Below, piece by piece: positions 27,371 to 35,915 of a stretch of DNA of 51,596 bases. The notes below the pieces were generated by a model. The model was not told the DNA's origin and searched no databases. It saw nothing but the letters and a program-made list of their open reading frames with translations. The translations under genes were made by a program, and so were the position numbers. Positions within the stretch are counted from its first letter, which is position 1. Every line of letters begins with the position of its first letter. This DNA is from Myxococcaceae bacterium (GTDB taxonomy: Bacteria > Myxococcota > Myxococcia > Myxococcales > Myxococcaceae), in NCBI GenBank assembly GCA_019686135.1, contig JADGHL010000022.1, positions 1-51,596 on the forward strand. The letters are read 5' to 3'.

Positions 27371-29790
27371 TCACGGAGTCACGGTCGCCTGCCCGATGTT
27401 CGTCATGCCGCTGAAGCCCCCGATCGACGAACCATCGAGATCGCCGAAACACCACTTCGTCCCCGATGCCAACCGGAACCTGAACGCGTAGCTATACATT
27501 CCGGGGGGCACGCCCGGCGGGAACGAGGCCTGGTACTCGTTGTTGTTCCCGAAGAAGACGTTGAAGGTGGCGGGCACCCAGGTCCAGGCGACGCCCGGAT
27601 CCTCGGACTCCGCGCCGTAGCCGAGCTCGGCGACGAATGCGTTCTCCGACCCCATGGTGTTGGACAATCCCGGCTCGTAGACCTGCCCGTAGACCGTGGT
27701 CGGCATCGTGGTGCCGGTCTGCTGCGTCAGCGTCGACGGGAACTGAAGGTTGCACCAGTCGAGCTCGGTGTGCGGGTTCACTGTCAGATCCGCCTGCTGG
27801 CTCACCGAGTAGCCGCCGGTCGCGTTGCCGTCGAGGTCGCAGTACGACCAGGTGGTGCCGTTGTCGGCGCTGAAGCGGAAGCTCACGGCGCGGCTGCCCG
27901 TGTACGCCGGGTGCACGGTGACCGCCCAGACGTCCTCTCCGCTGACCGTGTCGTCCATGCTGAACGTGGCGTCCGCCCACCCCCAGCCGGTGCCCTGGGT
28001 CGCGTCGGTGCCGGCGGTGCCCACGCCCACCTGCGCGCGGACATTGGGCGCGGCGCCCGGTTGCGAGGTGACGCCGGGGATCATCAGCCGCGCGGTCACC
28101 TCGATCGGATCGCCGCTGTCCATGGAGGTGACCGGGGTCGTGCCACCCGGCGTCGAGACCAGCGAGAGCTGGCAGGCCGGGACGAGGCTCAGCGTGGGCG
28201 CTTGCGGCTCGCTCCAGCCGTTCGCGCTCCCATCCAGGTCGCAGTAGACCGGCGCGCCACCCTGATAGCGGAAGCGGTAGGCCACCTTCCAGGTGCCGAG
28301 CGCCGCCGGGCTGATCGTCGCGGTGTACTCGTCGGTCTGGTTCATGTCCGCGTCCGCGGCGTAGGTGGCGGTGACCCAGGTCCAGCCGCTCGCATCCGGC
28401 GTGGTGCCGGGCGGCCCATACCCGAGCTCCGCGGTCACGCCCGCGCCTTGACCCACGCCGTCGGTGACCGTGAGCGCGGCGACGCGCGCGGCGATGGGCG
28501 GCGAGCTCTGGCCCGCCACGACCTGGTAGGTACCCGGCCCCACCAGCGTGCACTCGTCGATGCCCACCGCCTTCGAGGTGAGCTTGCCCGCCTGCGACGA
28601 GGAGAAGCCGCCCACGTCACTGCCGTCGAGATCGCAGTAGGTCTTCGGTCCGCCGGCGATCGAGAACCGGTAGGCGTAGTCGTACGAGCCCGGCGCGGGA
28701 CCGGTGATCGTGGCCTGGTACTCATCCGCCTGGCCGTTGTCCTTGTCCTCGTTGTACGTCGTGGGCGTCCACTGCCACGCGGGATCGGTGGGAGGCGTAC
28801 CCGCCGGGCCGAAGCCGACCTCCGCCTGCACGTTGGGGCCCGGCCCTGCCGAGTCGGTGATCCCCGCCTCCCAGATCCAGCCGTAGATTGCGGCGCTGGT
28901 CACGCCGGTGCGCGTCTCCAGCGTGGGCGGGAACTGGAGCTTGCACTTGTCCACCGTCGCCGCGCCGACCTGCAGCGTGCCCGCCTGATCGATCTCGAAC
29001 CCGGTGGCGCCGACGCCGGAGCCGTCCGCGTCGCAATACCGCCAAGGGCCCCCGGCGATTCGCGCGCGGTACGCGAACGCGTATGTGCCCTCGCCGGGGT
29101 TGGGGAGCACGGCCTGGTACTCATCGTTGGCGCCGCCTCCGGTGTCCACGTTGTACGCCGCGTTCACCCAGGTCCACGACGACGGATCGTCCGCCGGATC
29201 GCCGTACCCGAGCTGCGCCTCGATGCCTGCGCCCGGGCCGCTCTTGTCGGTGACCCCGGCCTCGTAGAACTGCGCGTAGATGGTGGGTCCCGCCTGGCCG
29301 ACCTCGAGCGTCACGTTCGGCGGCGCGGTCACCTGCTGCCCGCCCAGCTTGCACCAGTCCACGCGGTTGCTGTCGACCCGGAGCTTCTGCAGCTCTGCGA
29401 TGCTCGTGCCGTTCGCCGAACCGTCGAGATCGGCGATCACCCAGGCGCTTCCGTTGGTGGAGAAGCGGAACGCCACCGCGTACTCCCGGGGCGGTCCCGA
29501 TCCGACGCCCGGTACGGGCACCGCGGCCACGTAGCGATCGCGCGCGGCATTGCCCGGCGTGTCCGCCTCCCAGGTGGCCGCGCTCCAGGTGAACTGGTCG
29601 AGCATCAGGCCGCTGGACCACGGGGCCACGCCGACCTCGGCGAGCACGCCCTCGCCCTGGCCGGTGCCGTCGGTCACCGTGGGCACCTCGACGTCTGCGC
29701 GCACCATGAACGTCACCGGATCCGCGCCGGACTCGTCCGTGAGCACTGCGGGGCCCACCATCTTCGCCTCGGTCACCATGGCCGCCGGCG
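27371..29790 (-). repeat. Six protein-level repeats of about 130 residues
   Basis: Six diverged modules within the lipoprotein can be aligned on the shared landmarks LGYG/VGFG, W.W, EY.A, YRF/FRF and CDLDGS. The first module is the most divergent and lacks the leading cysteine motif, and the fifth has a longer N-terminal part. DNA similarity is low, so the duplication is old. Confidence 0.75.
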
Positions 29791-30175
29791 GAGCGGCGTA
29801 CGTGAAGGCGCGTTCGAGTGTGGCGGATGCGCCGTCCGGGTTGGTGACGGTGACGTCGACCGGCCCCGGCGTTGCGCCGGCGGGCGCCTTCGCCGAGATG
29901 CGCCGCGCGCTGGTGACGGTGACCTCGGTGGCGGGCGCATCGCCGAAGCGGACGGTGGCGCCGTCGACGAAGTCGTCCCCGGTGATGAACACGGAGGTGC
30001 CGCCCTCCAGCGGGCCTTCGGTCGGCACGAGGCCGATGATCTGCGGCGGCCCGCTTTGTGTCCCGGCGTCGTCTTCGCCACCCGCATCCGGCGCCACCGG
30101 TTCCGGGGTGGGGCAGGCGCACAGCGCGCAGGCAGAGATGGCGGCCCAGAGCGCGATCTTCGAGGGGGAGCGCAT
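27371..30175 (-). CDS. Large lipoprotein with IPT/TIG domain and six repeated modules
   Basis: A 934-residue exported protein. The signal peptide ends in CALCAC, giving a probable lipid-modified Cys. A short Asp/Pro/Gly linker leads into an IPT/TIG immunoglobulin-like domain (IIGLVPTEGPLEGGTSVFITG through DVTVTNPDG). From about residue 130 to the end there are six related modules of about 130 residues, most with a start like WCKL/CNLQFP, a central AELGYG..W.W..ATYN, a DEYQA..P segment, YAFRFR.AGG and a closing YCDLDGS..GG. The DxDGS loop resembles a calcium-binding turn. The gene follows malG by 27 bases on the same strand. I infer a surface glycan-binding role like SusE/SusF by position; the modules are not a family I can name. 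Confidence 0.8.
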   Translation of the reverse strand: MRSPSKIALWAAISACALCACPTPEPVAPDAGGEDDAGTQSGPPQIIGLVPTEGPLEGGTSVFITGDDFVDGATVRFGDAPATEVTVTSARRISAKAPAGATPGPVDVTVTNPDGASATLERAFTYAAPPAAMVTEAKMVGPAVLTDESGADPVTFMVRADVEVPTVTDGTGQGEGVLAEVGVAPWSSGLMLDQFTWSAATWEADTPGNAARDRYVAAVPVPGVGSGPPREYAVAFRFSTNGSAWVIADLDGSANGTSIAELQKLRVDSNRVDWCKLGGQQVTAPPNVTLEVGQAGPTIYAQFYEAGVTDKSGPGAGIEAQLGYGDPADDPSSWTWVNAAYNVDTGGGANDEYQAVLPNPGEGTYAFAYRARIAGGPWRYCDADGSGVGATGFEIDQAGTLQVGAATVDKCKLQFPPTLETRTGVTSAAIYGWIWEAGITDSAGPGPNVQAEVGFGPAGTPPTDPAWQWTPTTYNEDKDNGQADEYQATITGPAPGSYDYAYRFSIAGGPKTYCDLDGSDVGGFSSSQAGKLTSKAVGIDECTLVGPGTYQVVAGQSSPPIAARVAALTVTDGVGQGAGVTAELGYGPPGTTPDASGWTWVTATYAADADMNQTDEYTATISPAALGTWKVAYRFRYQGGAPVYCDLDGSANGWSEPQAPTLSLVPACQLSLVSTPGGTTPVTSMDSGDPIEVTARLMIPGVTSQPGAAPNVRAQVGVGTAGTDATQGTGWGWADATFSMDDTVSGEDVWAVTVHPAYTGSRAVSFRFSADNGTTWSYCDLDGNATGGYSVSQQADLTVNPHTELDWCNLQFPSTLTQQTGTTMPTTVYGQVYEPGLSNTMGSENAFVAELGYGAESEDPGVAWTWVPATFNVFFGNNNEYQASFPPGVPPGMYSYAFRFRLASGTKWCFGDLDGSSIGGFSGMTNIGQATVTP

Positions 30176-30202
30176 AGGGCCGGTGATGATACGCAGCGGC
30201 GC

Positions 30203-31126
30203 CTAACCTTTCACGCCCCCCGCGGTGAGCCCGCCGACGAGGTGCTTCTGCAGCGCGAAGAAGAGCGCCATGACGGGGACGGAGACGATCAGCGCGCCCG
30301 CGCCGAACTTGCCCCACTCCACGGTGTACTCGCCCATGTAGCGCTTGAGCGCCACCGGGAGGGTGAACGACGCCTCGTCGTTGAGCAGCGTCGCGGCGAG
30401 GATGTACTCGTTCCACGCGTTGAGGAACGAGAACAGCGCGGTCACCGCCAGCGCCGGCCGCGCGAGCGGGAGCACCACCCGCACGAACGTCTGCAGCGAC
30501 GAGGCGCCGTCCATGGTGGCCGCCTCCTCCAGCTCGCGCGGGATGGTGTCAAAGTAGCCCTTGAGCATCCACACGCAGAACGGAAGGCTCGTCGTGGCGT
30601 AGACGAGGACCAGGCCGGTCAGCGTGTCCAGGAGCCTGAGCCGCTCGAGGATTGCGTAGAGCGACACCAGCATCAGCGTGCCGGGAAACATCTGCGTCAC
30701 CAGCAGCGACTGCATCCCGAGCTGCTTTCCGGGGAACCTGAAGCGCGAGAGCGCGTACGCCGCGGTGACGGCGAGGACGAGGCCGATCAGCGTGGAGACC
30801 GTGGAGACCACCAGGCTGTTGAGGAGCTGCCGGCCGAAGAGCCAGGTGCCCTGCGAGGTCGTCGTGGTGGTGACCTCGGCGAAGTGGCGCAACGCGCAGG
30901 ACAGGCGGGGCCACGCGCTGTGGGGTGAGGCGGCGGCGCATGCGTCGATCGCCTGGAGATCCGGTAGCGGGTTGGCGGAGGCGGACATTTGCTCCGCCGG
31001 CGAGACCGCCAGCTTCACCACCCACAGCACGGGATAGAGCGTGACCAGGCAGGTGACGATCAACGCAAGGTGGATCGCCAGCGTCCGCCACAATGGGCGC
31101 GTCCGGGTCGACGCGGTCGCGCTCAC
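30203..31126 (-). CDS. malG: Maltose-type ABC transporter permease, MalG-like
   Basis: A 307-residue CUT1-family permease. It has an N-terminal TM segment (LAIHLALIVTCLVTLYPVLWVV), several more TM segments and the EAA loop LEEAATMDGASSLQTFVRVVLPLARPAL. A long periplasmic segment after the first TM, containing two Cys, fits MalG. It starts at a GTG that overlaps the stop of the binding-protein/permease fusion (GTGA), so synthesis is coupled. It forms the translocation pore with the MalF-like half of that fusion. Confidence 0.9.
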   Translation of the reverse strand: MSATASTRTRPLWRTLAIHLALIVTCLVTLYPVLWVVKLAVSPAEQMSASANPLPDLQAIDACAAASPHSAWPRLSCALRHFAEVTTTTTSQGTWLFGRQLLNSLVVSTVSTLIGLVLAVTAAYALSRFRFPGKQLGMQSLLVTQMFPGTLMLVSLYAILERLRLLDTLTGLVLVYATTSLPFCVWMLKGYFDTIPRELEEAATMDGASSLQTFVRVVLPLARPALAVTALFSFLNAWNEYILAATLLNDEASFTLPVALKRYMGEYTVEWGKFGAGALIVSVPVMALFFALQKHLVGGLTAGGVKG

Positions 31127-33372
31127 GCGTACACCTCCTCGGACGCGCGGGTGAGCCGCCGCGTGAACGCGGAGTACCCCAGCAGCACCAGGAAGATCAG
31201 CACCGAGTACGCGGCGGCGAAGCCGTACTGCTGGTTGCGTTCGAAGGCCCAGCGGTACGCGTCGGAGACGAGGATGTCGGTGGCGCCGCCCGGCTCACCG
31301 CCGGAGACGATGTAGATGACGTTGAACATGTTGAACGTCCACACCGTGCCGAGGATCACCGCGGGCAGAAGCGCCGGCCGCAAAAGGGGGAGGGTGATCC
31401 GCCGGAACTGCGTCCACTTCGAGGCGCCGTCCACCTCTGCGGCCTCGTAAAGGTCGTGGGGAATCGACTGCAGCGCGCCGAGCGCCACCACCATCATGAA
31501 CGGGAACCCCAGCCAGGTGTTGGTGGCCACGTTCGCCGCGAACGCGGTGGACCAGTGCGTGAACCAGCTCACCGGTTCGATCCCCAGGGCATCGAGGAGC
31601 GCGTTCACCGCGCCGAACTGCCTGTGGAACATGCCCTTCCACATCATCGCGGTGATGTAGTTGGGCACGGCCCAGGGGACGATCAGCAGCACTCGGTAGA
31701 CGCCGCGGAAGCGCAGGAGCGGATCCTTGAGCAACAGCGCCAGCGCCAGCCCGATGCTCACGTGGAGGGACACGTTGACCGTGGCCCACAGCACCGTGAC
31801 CGCCAGCGTGAAGTAGAAGGAGAGCGGTTCGGTGATCCGGTAGCCACGCGAGGCGACGATGTCCACGAAGTTGGCGCTGCCCACGAAGGTGTACTGCCCG
31901 CCCTCGTAGTGGAACACCGACAGGCCGATGCCGATCGCCAGCGGGACCACCACCAGCACCAGAATTCCCGCGGCCGCCGGGGCGAGATAGGCGAGCGCCC
32001 GCACGGTGTCCGGGTAGCGCTTCTGGAAGCTCTGCTTCGGTCGCGGCCGGCGAACGGCCCAGACAACCGCGCCTACCACCAGCAGGACGCCGCCGGCGAT
32101 CCACGGCCACGGCGAAGCATCCGGCGGCCGCTCGCGGTTGAGCGCGCGGTAGCGGCGCTCCGCGAGTAGTCCCGCCTCCCCGGGCGAGACGCCGCCCTGC
32201 AGAACGCCGCGGAGCGCCAGCTTCATCGGCTCCCAGACGCGGGACATCTCCAGGGTGTTGGGCATCGGCATCGCGTGCTGCGCGGTCTCGCGGAAGGAAG
32301 CGACCAGGGGATCGCCCCGGACCTGTTCCGTCTCGTAGGCCGCCACGTTGGCGGGGATCTGCCGGCCCAGCTTCACTCTCAGAAGCGCCGCGTCCCCCAC
32401 CGAGAGGAAGCGCGCGAGCGCCTGCGCCTGTTCGGGCTGCTTCGAGTTGGGCGACACGTACGCCGCCTCCACGCCGAGGAACGGCCGCATCGGTAGACCG
32501 GTCTCGGACACGACCGGCAGCGGCGCCACCGCATAGCGGATCCGCATCGTGTCGATCTCCCCGGCGAACCAGGGGCCGGAGATCACCATCGCCGCCTTGC
32601 CGTCGTTGAACAGGCTCTTCACCAGCGCGCCAGATGCTTCGCTGGGGATGTAATGGCGGTCCTGCAGCCCCTTCACGAACGCGAGCGACCGCGCCATCGG
32701 CCCGGTGTCGAACTGCGCGCGGCCGGTGTCCGGATCGAAGAGCGCTCCGCCGAAGCCGAAGAGGAACGGCGCGTGGAGGTAGAAGTCGCCGGACTCGTAG
32801 GCCAGGCCGAAGCGGTCCTTCCCGTTCGAGAGTCGGGTGAGCTGCTGCTCCCACTCCTGTGTGGTCCGCGGCGCCTTTGGCACGAGGTCCCGGTTGACGT
32901 AGAGCGCGAGGTTCTTGAGCGACAGCGGGTAACCCCAGGTGCGCCCCTCGAGCCTGAGCGCCGCGAGTGCGTTGGGCAGGTAGTCGCCGGGGGTGATGAA
33001 GTCGTCGGTGCCCGCGACGATGCCCATCTGCCGGAAGCTTCGCAGGCGCTCGTGGTTGAAGATGAAGACGTCCGGGCCCACGCCATGGGGGATGGCGGAC
33101 TGGAGCTTCGAGCTGAACGCGTCGTATGGCACGCCGAGCAGCTGGACCTCGATCCCGGTCTGCTGGGTGAACAGCCGCGCCGACTGTTCCAGCGCTTCTT
33201 CCTCGCCGCCGCGGTAGGCGTGCCAGAGCCGGAGCGGCGCCGGGCGCTCATCGGCCGCGAACGCCGGGCCGCTGAACGCGACCAGCATTGCGAACGCGAC
33301 GAGCCACCCGGACCGACGCCGCCGACCCGAAGCCTCCGGAGAGCGCGCGGCCTCATGGCGCGCACCGCTCAC
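31123..33372 (-). CDS. Maltose-type binding protein fused to MalF-like permease
   Basis: A 749-residue chain. Residues 1-40 are a basic leader plus signal/TM (WLVAFAMLVAFSGPAFA). About 45-415 are a family 1 solute-binding protein (PLRLWHAYRGGEEEALEQSA, SGPWFAGEID, FLGVEAAYVS). A TM (WPWIAGGVLLVVGAVVWAV) at about 424-445 joins it to a MalF permease, about 450-749, with multiple TMs and the EAA loop YEAAEVDGASKWTQFRRITLP. The GTG at 33372 overlaps the malK stop (GTGA) and gives a proper signal; the frame stays open further upstream only as a shadow of malK. There is no stop, frameshift or start signal between the two halves, so this is a true tethered receptor. Confidence 0.88.
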   Translation of the reverse strand: MSGARHEAARSPEASGRRRRSGWLVAFAMLVAFSGPAFAADERPAPLRLWHAYRGGEEEALEQSARLFTQQTGIEVQLLGVPYDAFSSKLQSAIPHGVGPDVFIFNHERLRSFRQMGIVAGTDDFITPGDYLPNALAALRLEGRTWGYPLSLKNLALYVNRDLVPKAPRTTQEWEQQLTRLSNGKDRFGLAYESGDFYLHAPFLFGFGGALFDPDTGRAQFDTGPMARSLAFVKGLQDRHYIPSEASGALVKSLFNDGKAAMVISGPWFAGEIDTMRIRYAVAPLPVVSETGLPMRPFLGVEAAYVSPNSKQPEQAQALARFLSVGDAALLRVKLGRQIPANVAAYETEQVRGDPLVASFRETAQHAMPMPNTLEMSRVWEPMKLALRGVLQGGVSPGEAGLLAERRYRALNRERPPDASPWPWIAGGVLLVVGAVVWAVRRPRPKQSFQKRYPDTVRALAYLAPAAAGILVLVVVPLAIGIGLSVFHYEGGQYTFVGSANFVDIVASRGYRITEPLSFYFTLAVTVLWATVNVSLHVSIGLALALLLKDPLLRFRGVYRVLLIVPWAVPNYITAMMWKGMFHRQFGAVNALLDALGIEPVSWFTHWSTAFAANVATNTWLGFPFMMVVALGALQSIPHDLYEAAEVDGASKWTQFRRITLPLLRPALLPAVILGTVWTFNMFNVIYIVSGGEPGGATDILVSDAYRWAFERNQQYGFAAAYSVLIFLVLLGYSAFTRRLTRASEEVYA

Positions 33373-34469
33373 GAGGCCATCTCCACGGTGGTGGGCGCAG
33401 AGGGCAGCGAAGGGTGACGCAGCGCCTTTGTCCCATCCGCGGTGAAGACGTGGACGGCATCGCCCACCGGCGCCACCGCCACGCGGTCGCCGACCTTGAC
33501 GTCCACGCCCTTGTCGAAGCGCGCGGCGATCGACCCGGCTTCGGTCCGGATGAACGCGAACCCGTCGAAGCCGAGCCGCTCCACCGCCTCCACTTCGCCG
33601 CGGAACACCCCGTCCGGGGCGATGCGCAGATCCTGCGGGCGCAGCCCGAGGAGGAGGTCTCCGCGGACCTCCGCGTCGAGGTCCGCCGGCGCTGGCAACG
33701 AGAAACCCTGCCCGCTGAGGGTCGCGCCCGTCCTCGATGCGGCGACGAAGTTCATCGACGGCGATCCGAGGAAGCCGCCCACGAACCGGTTCGCCGGGCG
33801 GTGGTAGAGTTCCAGCGGTTCGCCGCACTGTTGGAGGAGGCCGCCGTTGAACACCGCCACCCGGGTGGCGAGCGTCATCGCCTCCACCTGATCGTGCGTG
33901 ACGTAGATCATCGTCGCCTTCAGGCGGCGGTGCAGCCGCGCCAGCTCGCCGCGCATCTGCACGCGCAGGGCGGTGTCCAGGTTCGAGAGCGGCTCGTCGA
34001 AGAGGAAGATCGACGGCTGCCGCACGATGGCCCGCCCCATCGCCACGCGCTGGCGCTGTCCGCCGGAGAGCTGCTTCGGCTTGCGGTCCAGAAGATCGGA
34101 GAGCTCGAGAAGCTGTGCCGCCTCCTGGACGCGCCGGGCGATCTCCGCCTTGTCCATCTTCCGCAGCGTGAGCCCGAAGGCCATGTTCTCCCGCACCGTC
34201 ATGTGTGGGTAGAGCGCGTAGGACTGGAACACCATCGCCACATCGCGGTCGCGGGGAGGGACCTCGTTCATCCGCCGGCCGTTGATCCGCAGCTCGCCCT
34301 CGTCGATCTGCTCGAGCCCGGCGATCAACCGCAGCAGCGTCGTCTTGCCGCAGCCGGAGGGCCCCAGCATCACCAGGAACTCTCCGGAGCGGATCTGCAG
34401 GTCCACGCCCTTGACGATGAGGTTGTCGCCGAACGCTTTCTGGATGCCGCTCAGGATGACTTCGGACAA
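33369..34469 (-). CDS. malK: Maltose/sugar ABC transporter ATPase, MalK/UgpC-like
   Basis: A 366-residue ATPase with Walker A GPSGCGKTT, Q-loop VFQSYALYPHMTV, signature LSGGQRQRVAMGRA, Walker B IFLFDEPLSNLD and H-loop YVTHDQVEAMTLA. A C-terminal OB-fold regulatory region of about 120 residues follows (LLLGLRPQDLRIAP is typical). It powers the MalEF/MalG importer encoded in the two overlapping genes downstream. The apparent start is TTG at 34469, with a GAGG ribosome-binding sequence located in the 3' arm of a hairpin just upstream. A longer N-terminus cannot be excluded, but MSEVILSGIQKAFG is a normal family start. Confidence 0.93.
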   Translation of the reverse strand: MSEVILSGIQKAFGDNLIVKGVDLQIRSGEFLVMLGPSGCGKTTLLRLIAGLEQIDEGELRINGRRMNEVPPRDRDVAMVFQSYALYPHMTVRENMAFGLTLRKMDKAEIARRVQEAAQLLELSDLLDRKPKQLSGGQRQRVAMGRAIVRQPSIFLFDEPLSNLDTALRVQMRGELARLHRRLKATMIYVTHDQVEAMTLATRVAVFNGGLLQQCGEPLELYHRPANRFVGGFLGSPSMNFVAASRTGATLSGQGFSLPAPADLDAEVRGDLLLGLRPQDLRIAPDGVFRGEVEAVERLGFDGFAFIRTEAGSIAARFDKGVDVKVGDRVAVAPVGDAVHVFTADGTKALRHPSLPSAPTTVEMAS

Positions 34470-34475
34470 ATCGGA

Positions 34476-34496
34476 GCGCCTCGCGAAGGGAGGCGC
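34476..34496 (-). promoter_or_regulatory. Hairpin covering the likely malK ribosome-binding site
   Basis: A perfect 7-bp inverted repeat (GCGCCTC and GAGGCGC, 7-nt loop) sits 7-27 bases upstream of the malK TTG start. On the malK mRNA the 3' arm contains GAGG, the only good ribosome-binding sequence there. It could limit malK translation or serve as a weak terminator between the FecR-like gene and malK; no T-run follows. Confidence 0.45.
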
Positions 34497-34541
34497 GCAC
34501 GATAGTCCGCCGCGTTCAGCCCCCTCAACGGACCGGCGTCC

Positions 34542-35915
34542 TCAGTCACCGAGCGCTTTGTGCGCTTCGGCGGCGAAGCGGCCGTTGGGGAAGCGCTCGA
34601 GGTATTTGCGGTACTCCCGGAGCGCGGCGGCCGGCTCGAGCTGGTCGTCGAAGCAGCGCGCGCGGAGGATCTGCGCGATCTCCCGCGCGTTCCGGTCCTC
34701 GGAGCCCTCCACCACGTCTTGCAACCCGAGCTGGTAGTTCTGGCACCGGCCGGTCTTCAGCGCTGCCTGCGCACGCGCGAGGAAAAGCGCTTCGGCGGTG
34801 GTTGGCACGGCGTCGGTTGCAGCGGAGGCCGTGGCGGCCGCGGGCGCCGGTTCGGGCGGTGCCGGCGCGGTGTCGGGCACGGGCGGCGTCGCGGGGATGT
34901 CCGGAGTCGTCAGCGCCGCGGCCGGAGGCTGGTCGGACGCAGGCCGCGCCGGCGGAACGTGCGGGCGTTCGCGCCGCGGCGGCTCTGCGATGGCCACCGC
35001 CGGCGTCGCGTCCTTCGGCTCCGGCACCGCGCGCGCCAGCGCCACGCCAAGCGCGTCGAAGTCCGAGGTGTCGTCCCACTGCGCATCCAGCGCGTCCTGA
35101 GCCCAGGTGCCGTCCGAGGTGATGGCCACGGTGTGTCCCGCGTCGATCAACCGGCCCGGCCCGTCCTTCGGCTCGACGAGCACGCGGCCTTCGGCCACGG
35201 TGACGATGACGCGATCCGGATCGCGCCGGACGCGGAACGCCGTGCCGACGACCCGGACCTGCGCCGCCTCGGCGTCGACGAGGAACTCCTTGCGCGGAAC
35301 GTGCGCAGCTTTCACCGTGACCGTCCCCGACTGTAGCCGCAGCGCGATCTCCTCCTTCGTGGCGCGGAGAATCGACGCGCTGCTTTGGGGCGCGAGCCGC
35401 GCGCGGCTCTGCTCCGGCAGACGGAGGACGGTGGGCGCGGTCGCGGCGGTGGACAGCGTGGCGCCACCGGGCACGCCGGCGCCTTCGACCAGGGCCAGCG
35501 GTTCGTTGGTGGCGCTGCGGAGCGTGGAGCCGCCGCCGAGGGATTCGACCACCGCACCGGAGAGGACCGGCGCGTCCGGGGAGACGGGATGCGTGGCCCA
35601 CGGCGCCCAGACCATCAGGGCCACACCGGCGGCGACGAGCGCGGCCGTCAGACCCCACACAGGCACGCGCCACCTGGCCGAACGCGCGAATCGGACAGTC
35701 GCCGCGCCCGGCACGGCTTCGTCAGCCCTGCGCCAGTCCACCTCCACCGGGACGGCGCCCGCACCGCGCAGCACCGCGCGCGTCGCCTGGACCCGCTGCA
35801 GCGACGCCTGGCACGCCGGACACCCGGAGAGGTGATCGTCGATCGCCGCGCGGTCGGCGGCGTCGAGGCCGCCTTCGAGGAAGGACCAGAGGGTGGCGTC
35901 GTTGGGACAGCTCAC
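34542..35915 (-). CDS. FecR-like transmembrane anti-sigma/sensor protein
   Basis: A 457-residue protein. A cytoplasmic zinc-binding anti-sigma motif comes first (Cys3, then His28, Cys32, Cys35 in DHLSGCPACQ), then a TM helix (VWGLTAALVAAGVALMVWAP). A periplasmic FecR domain follows (KEFLVDAEAAQVRVVGTAFRV and VTVAEGRVLVEP), then an Ala/Pro-rich linker and a C-terminal TPR-like region (AALREYRKYLERFPNGRFAAEAHKAL). The GTG at 35915 overlaps the sigma-factor stop, and this start puts the zinc motif at the N-terminus as in other ZAS proteins. It presumably holds the ECF sigma factor until an envelope signal arrives. It lies 72 bases upstream of malK on the same strand. Confidence 0.86.
   Translation of the reverse strand: MSCPNDATLWSFLEGGLDAADRAAIDDHLSGCPACQASLQRVQATRAVLRGAGAVPVEVDWRRADEAVPGAATVRFARSARWRVPVWGLTAALVAAGVALMVWAPWATHPVSPDAPVLSGAVVESLGGGSTLRSATNEPLALVEGAGVPGGATLSTAATAPTVLRLPEQSRARLAPQSSASILRATKEEIALRLQSGTVTVKAAHVPRKEFLVDAEAAQVRVVGTAFRVRRDPDRVIVTVAEGRVLVEPKDGPGRLIDAGHTVAITSDGTWAQDALDAQWDDTSDFDALGVALARAVPEPKDATPAVAIAEPPRRERPHVPPARPASDQPPAAALTTPDIPATPPVPDTAPAPPEPAPAAATASAATDAVPTTAEALFLARAQAALKTGRCQNYQLGLQDVVEGSEDRNAREIAQILRARCFDDQLEPAAALREYRKYLERFPNGRFAAEAHKALGD

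Noticed and set aside
27332-30928. Forward frame of about 1198 codons across the six-module lipoprotein
   Set aside because: Arg/His/Gly-rich antisense shadow without domains; the reverse frame has a signal peptide, an IPT/TIG domain and conserved modules.
33373-34500. N-terminal extension of the binding-protein/permease fusion through the malK region (open frame of 1125 codons)
   Set aside because: The extension is Arg/Ala/Gly-rich shadow sequence antagonistic to the clear malK frame. The GTG at 33372 overlaps the malK stop and starts a proper signal sequence.
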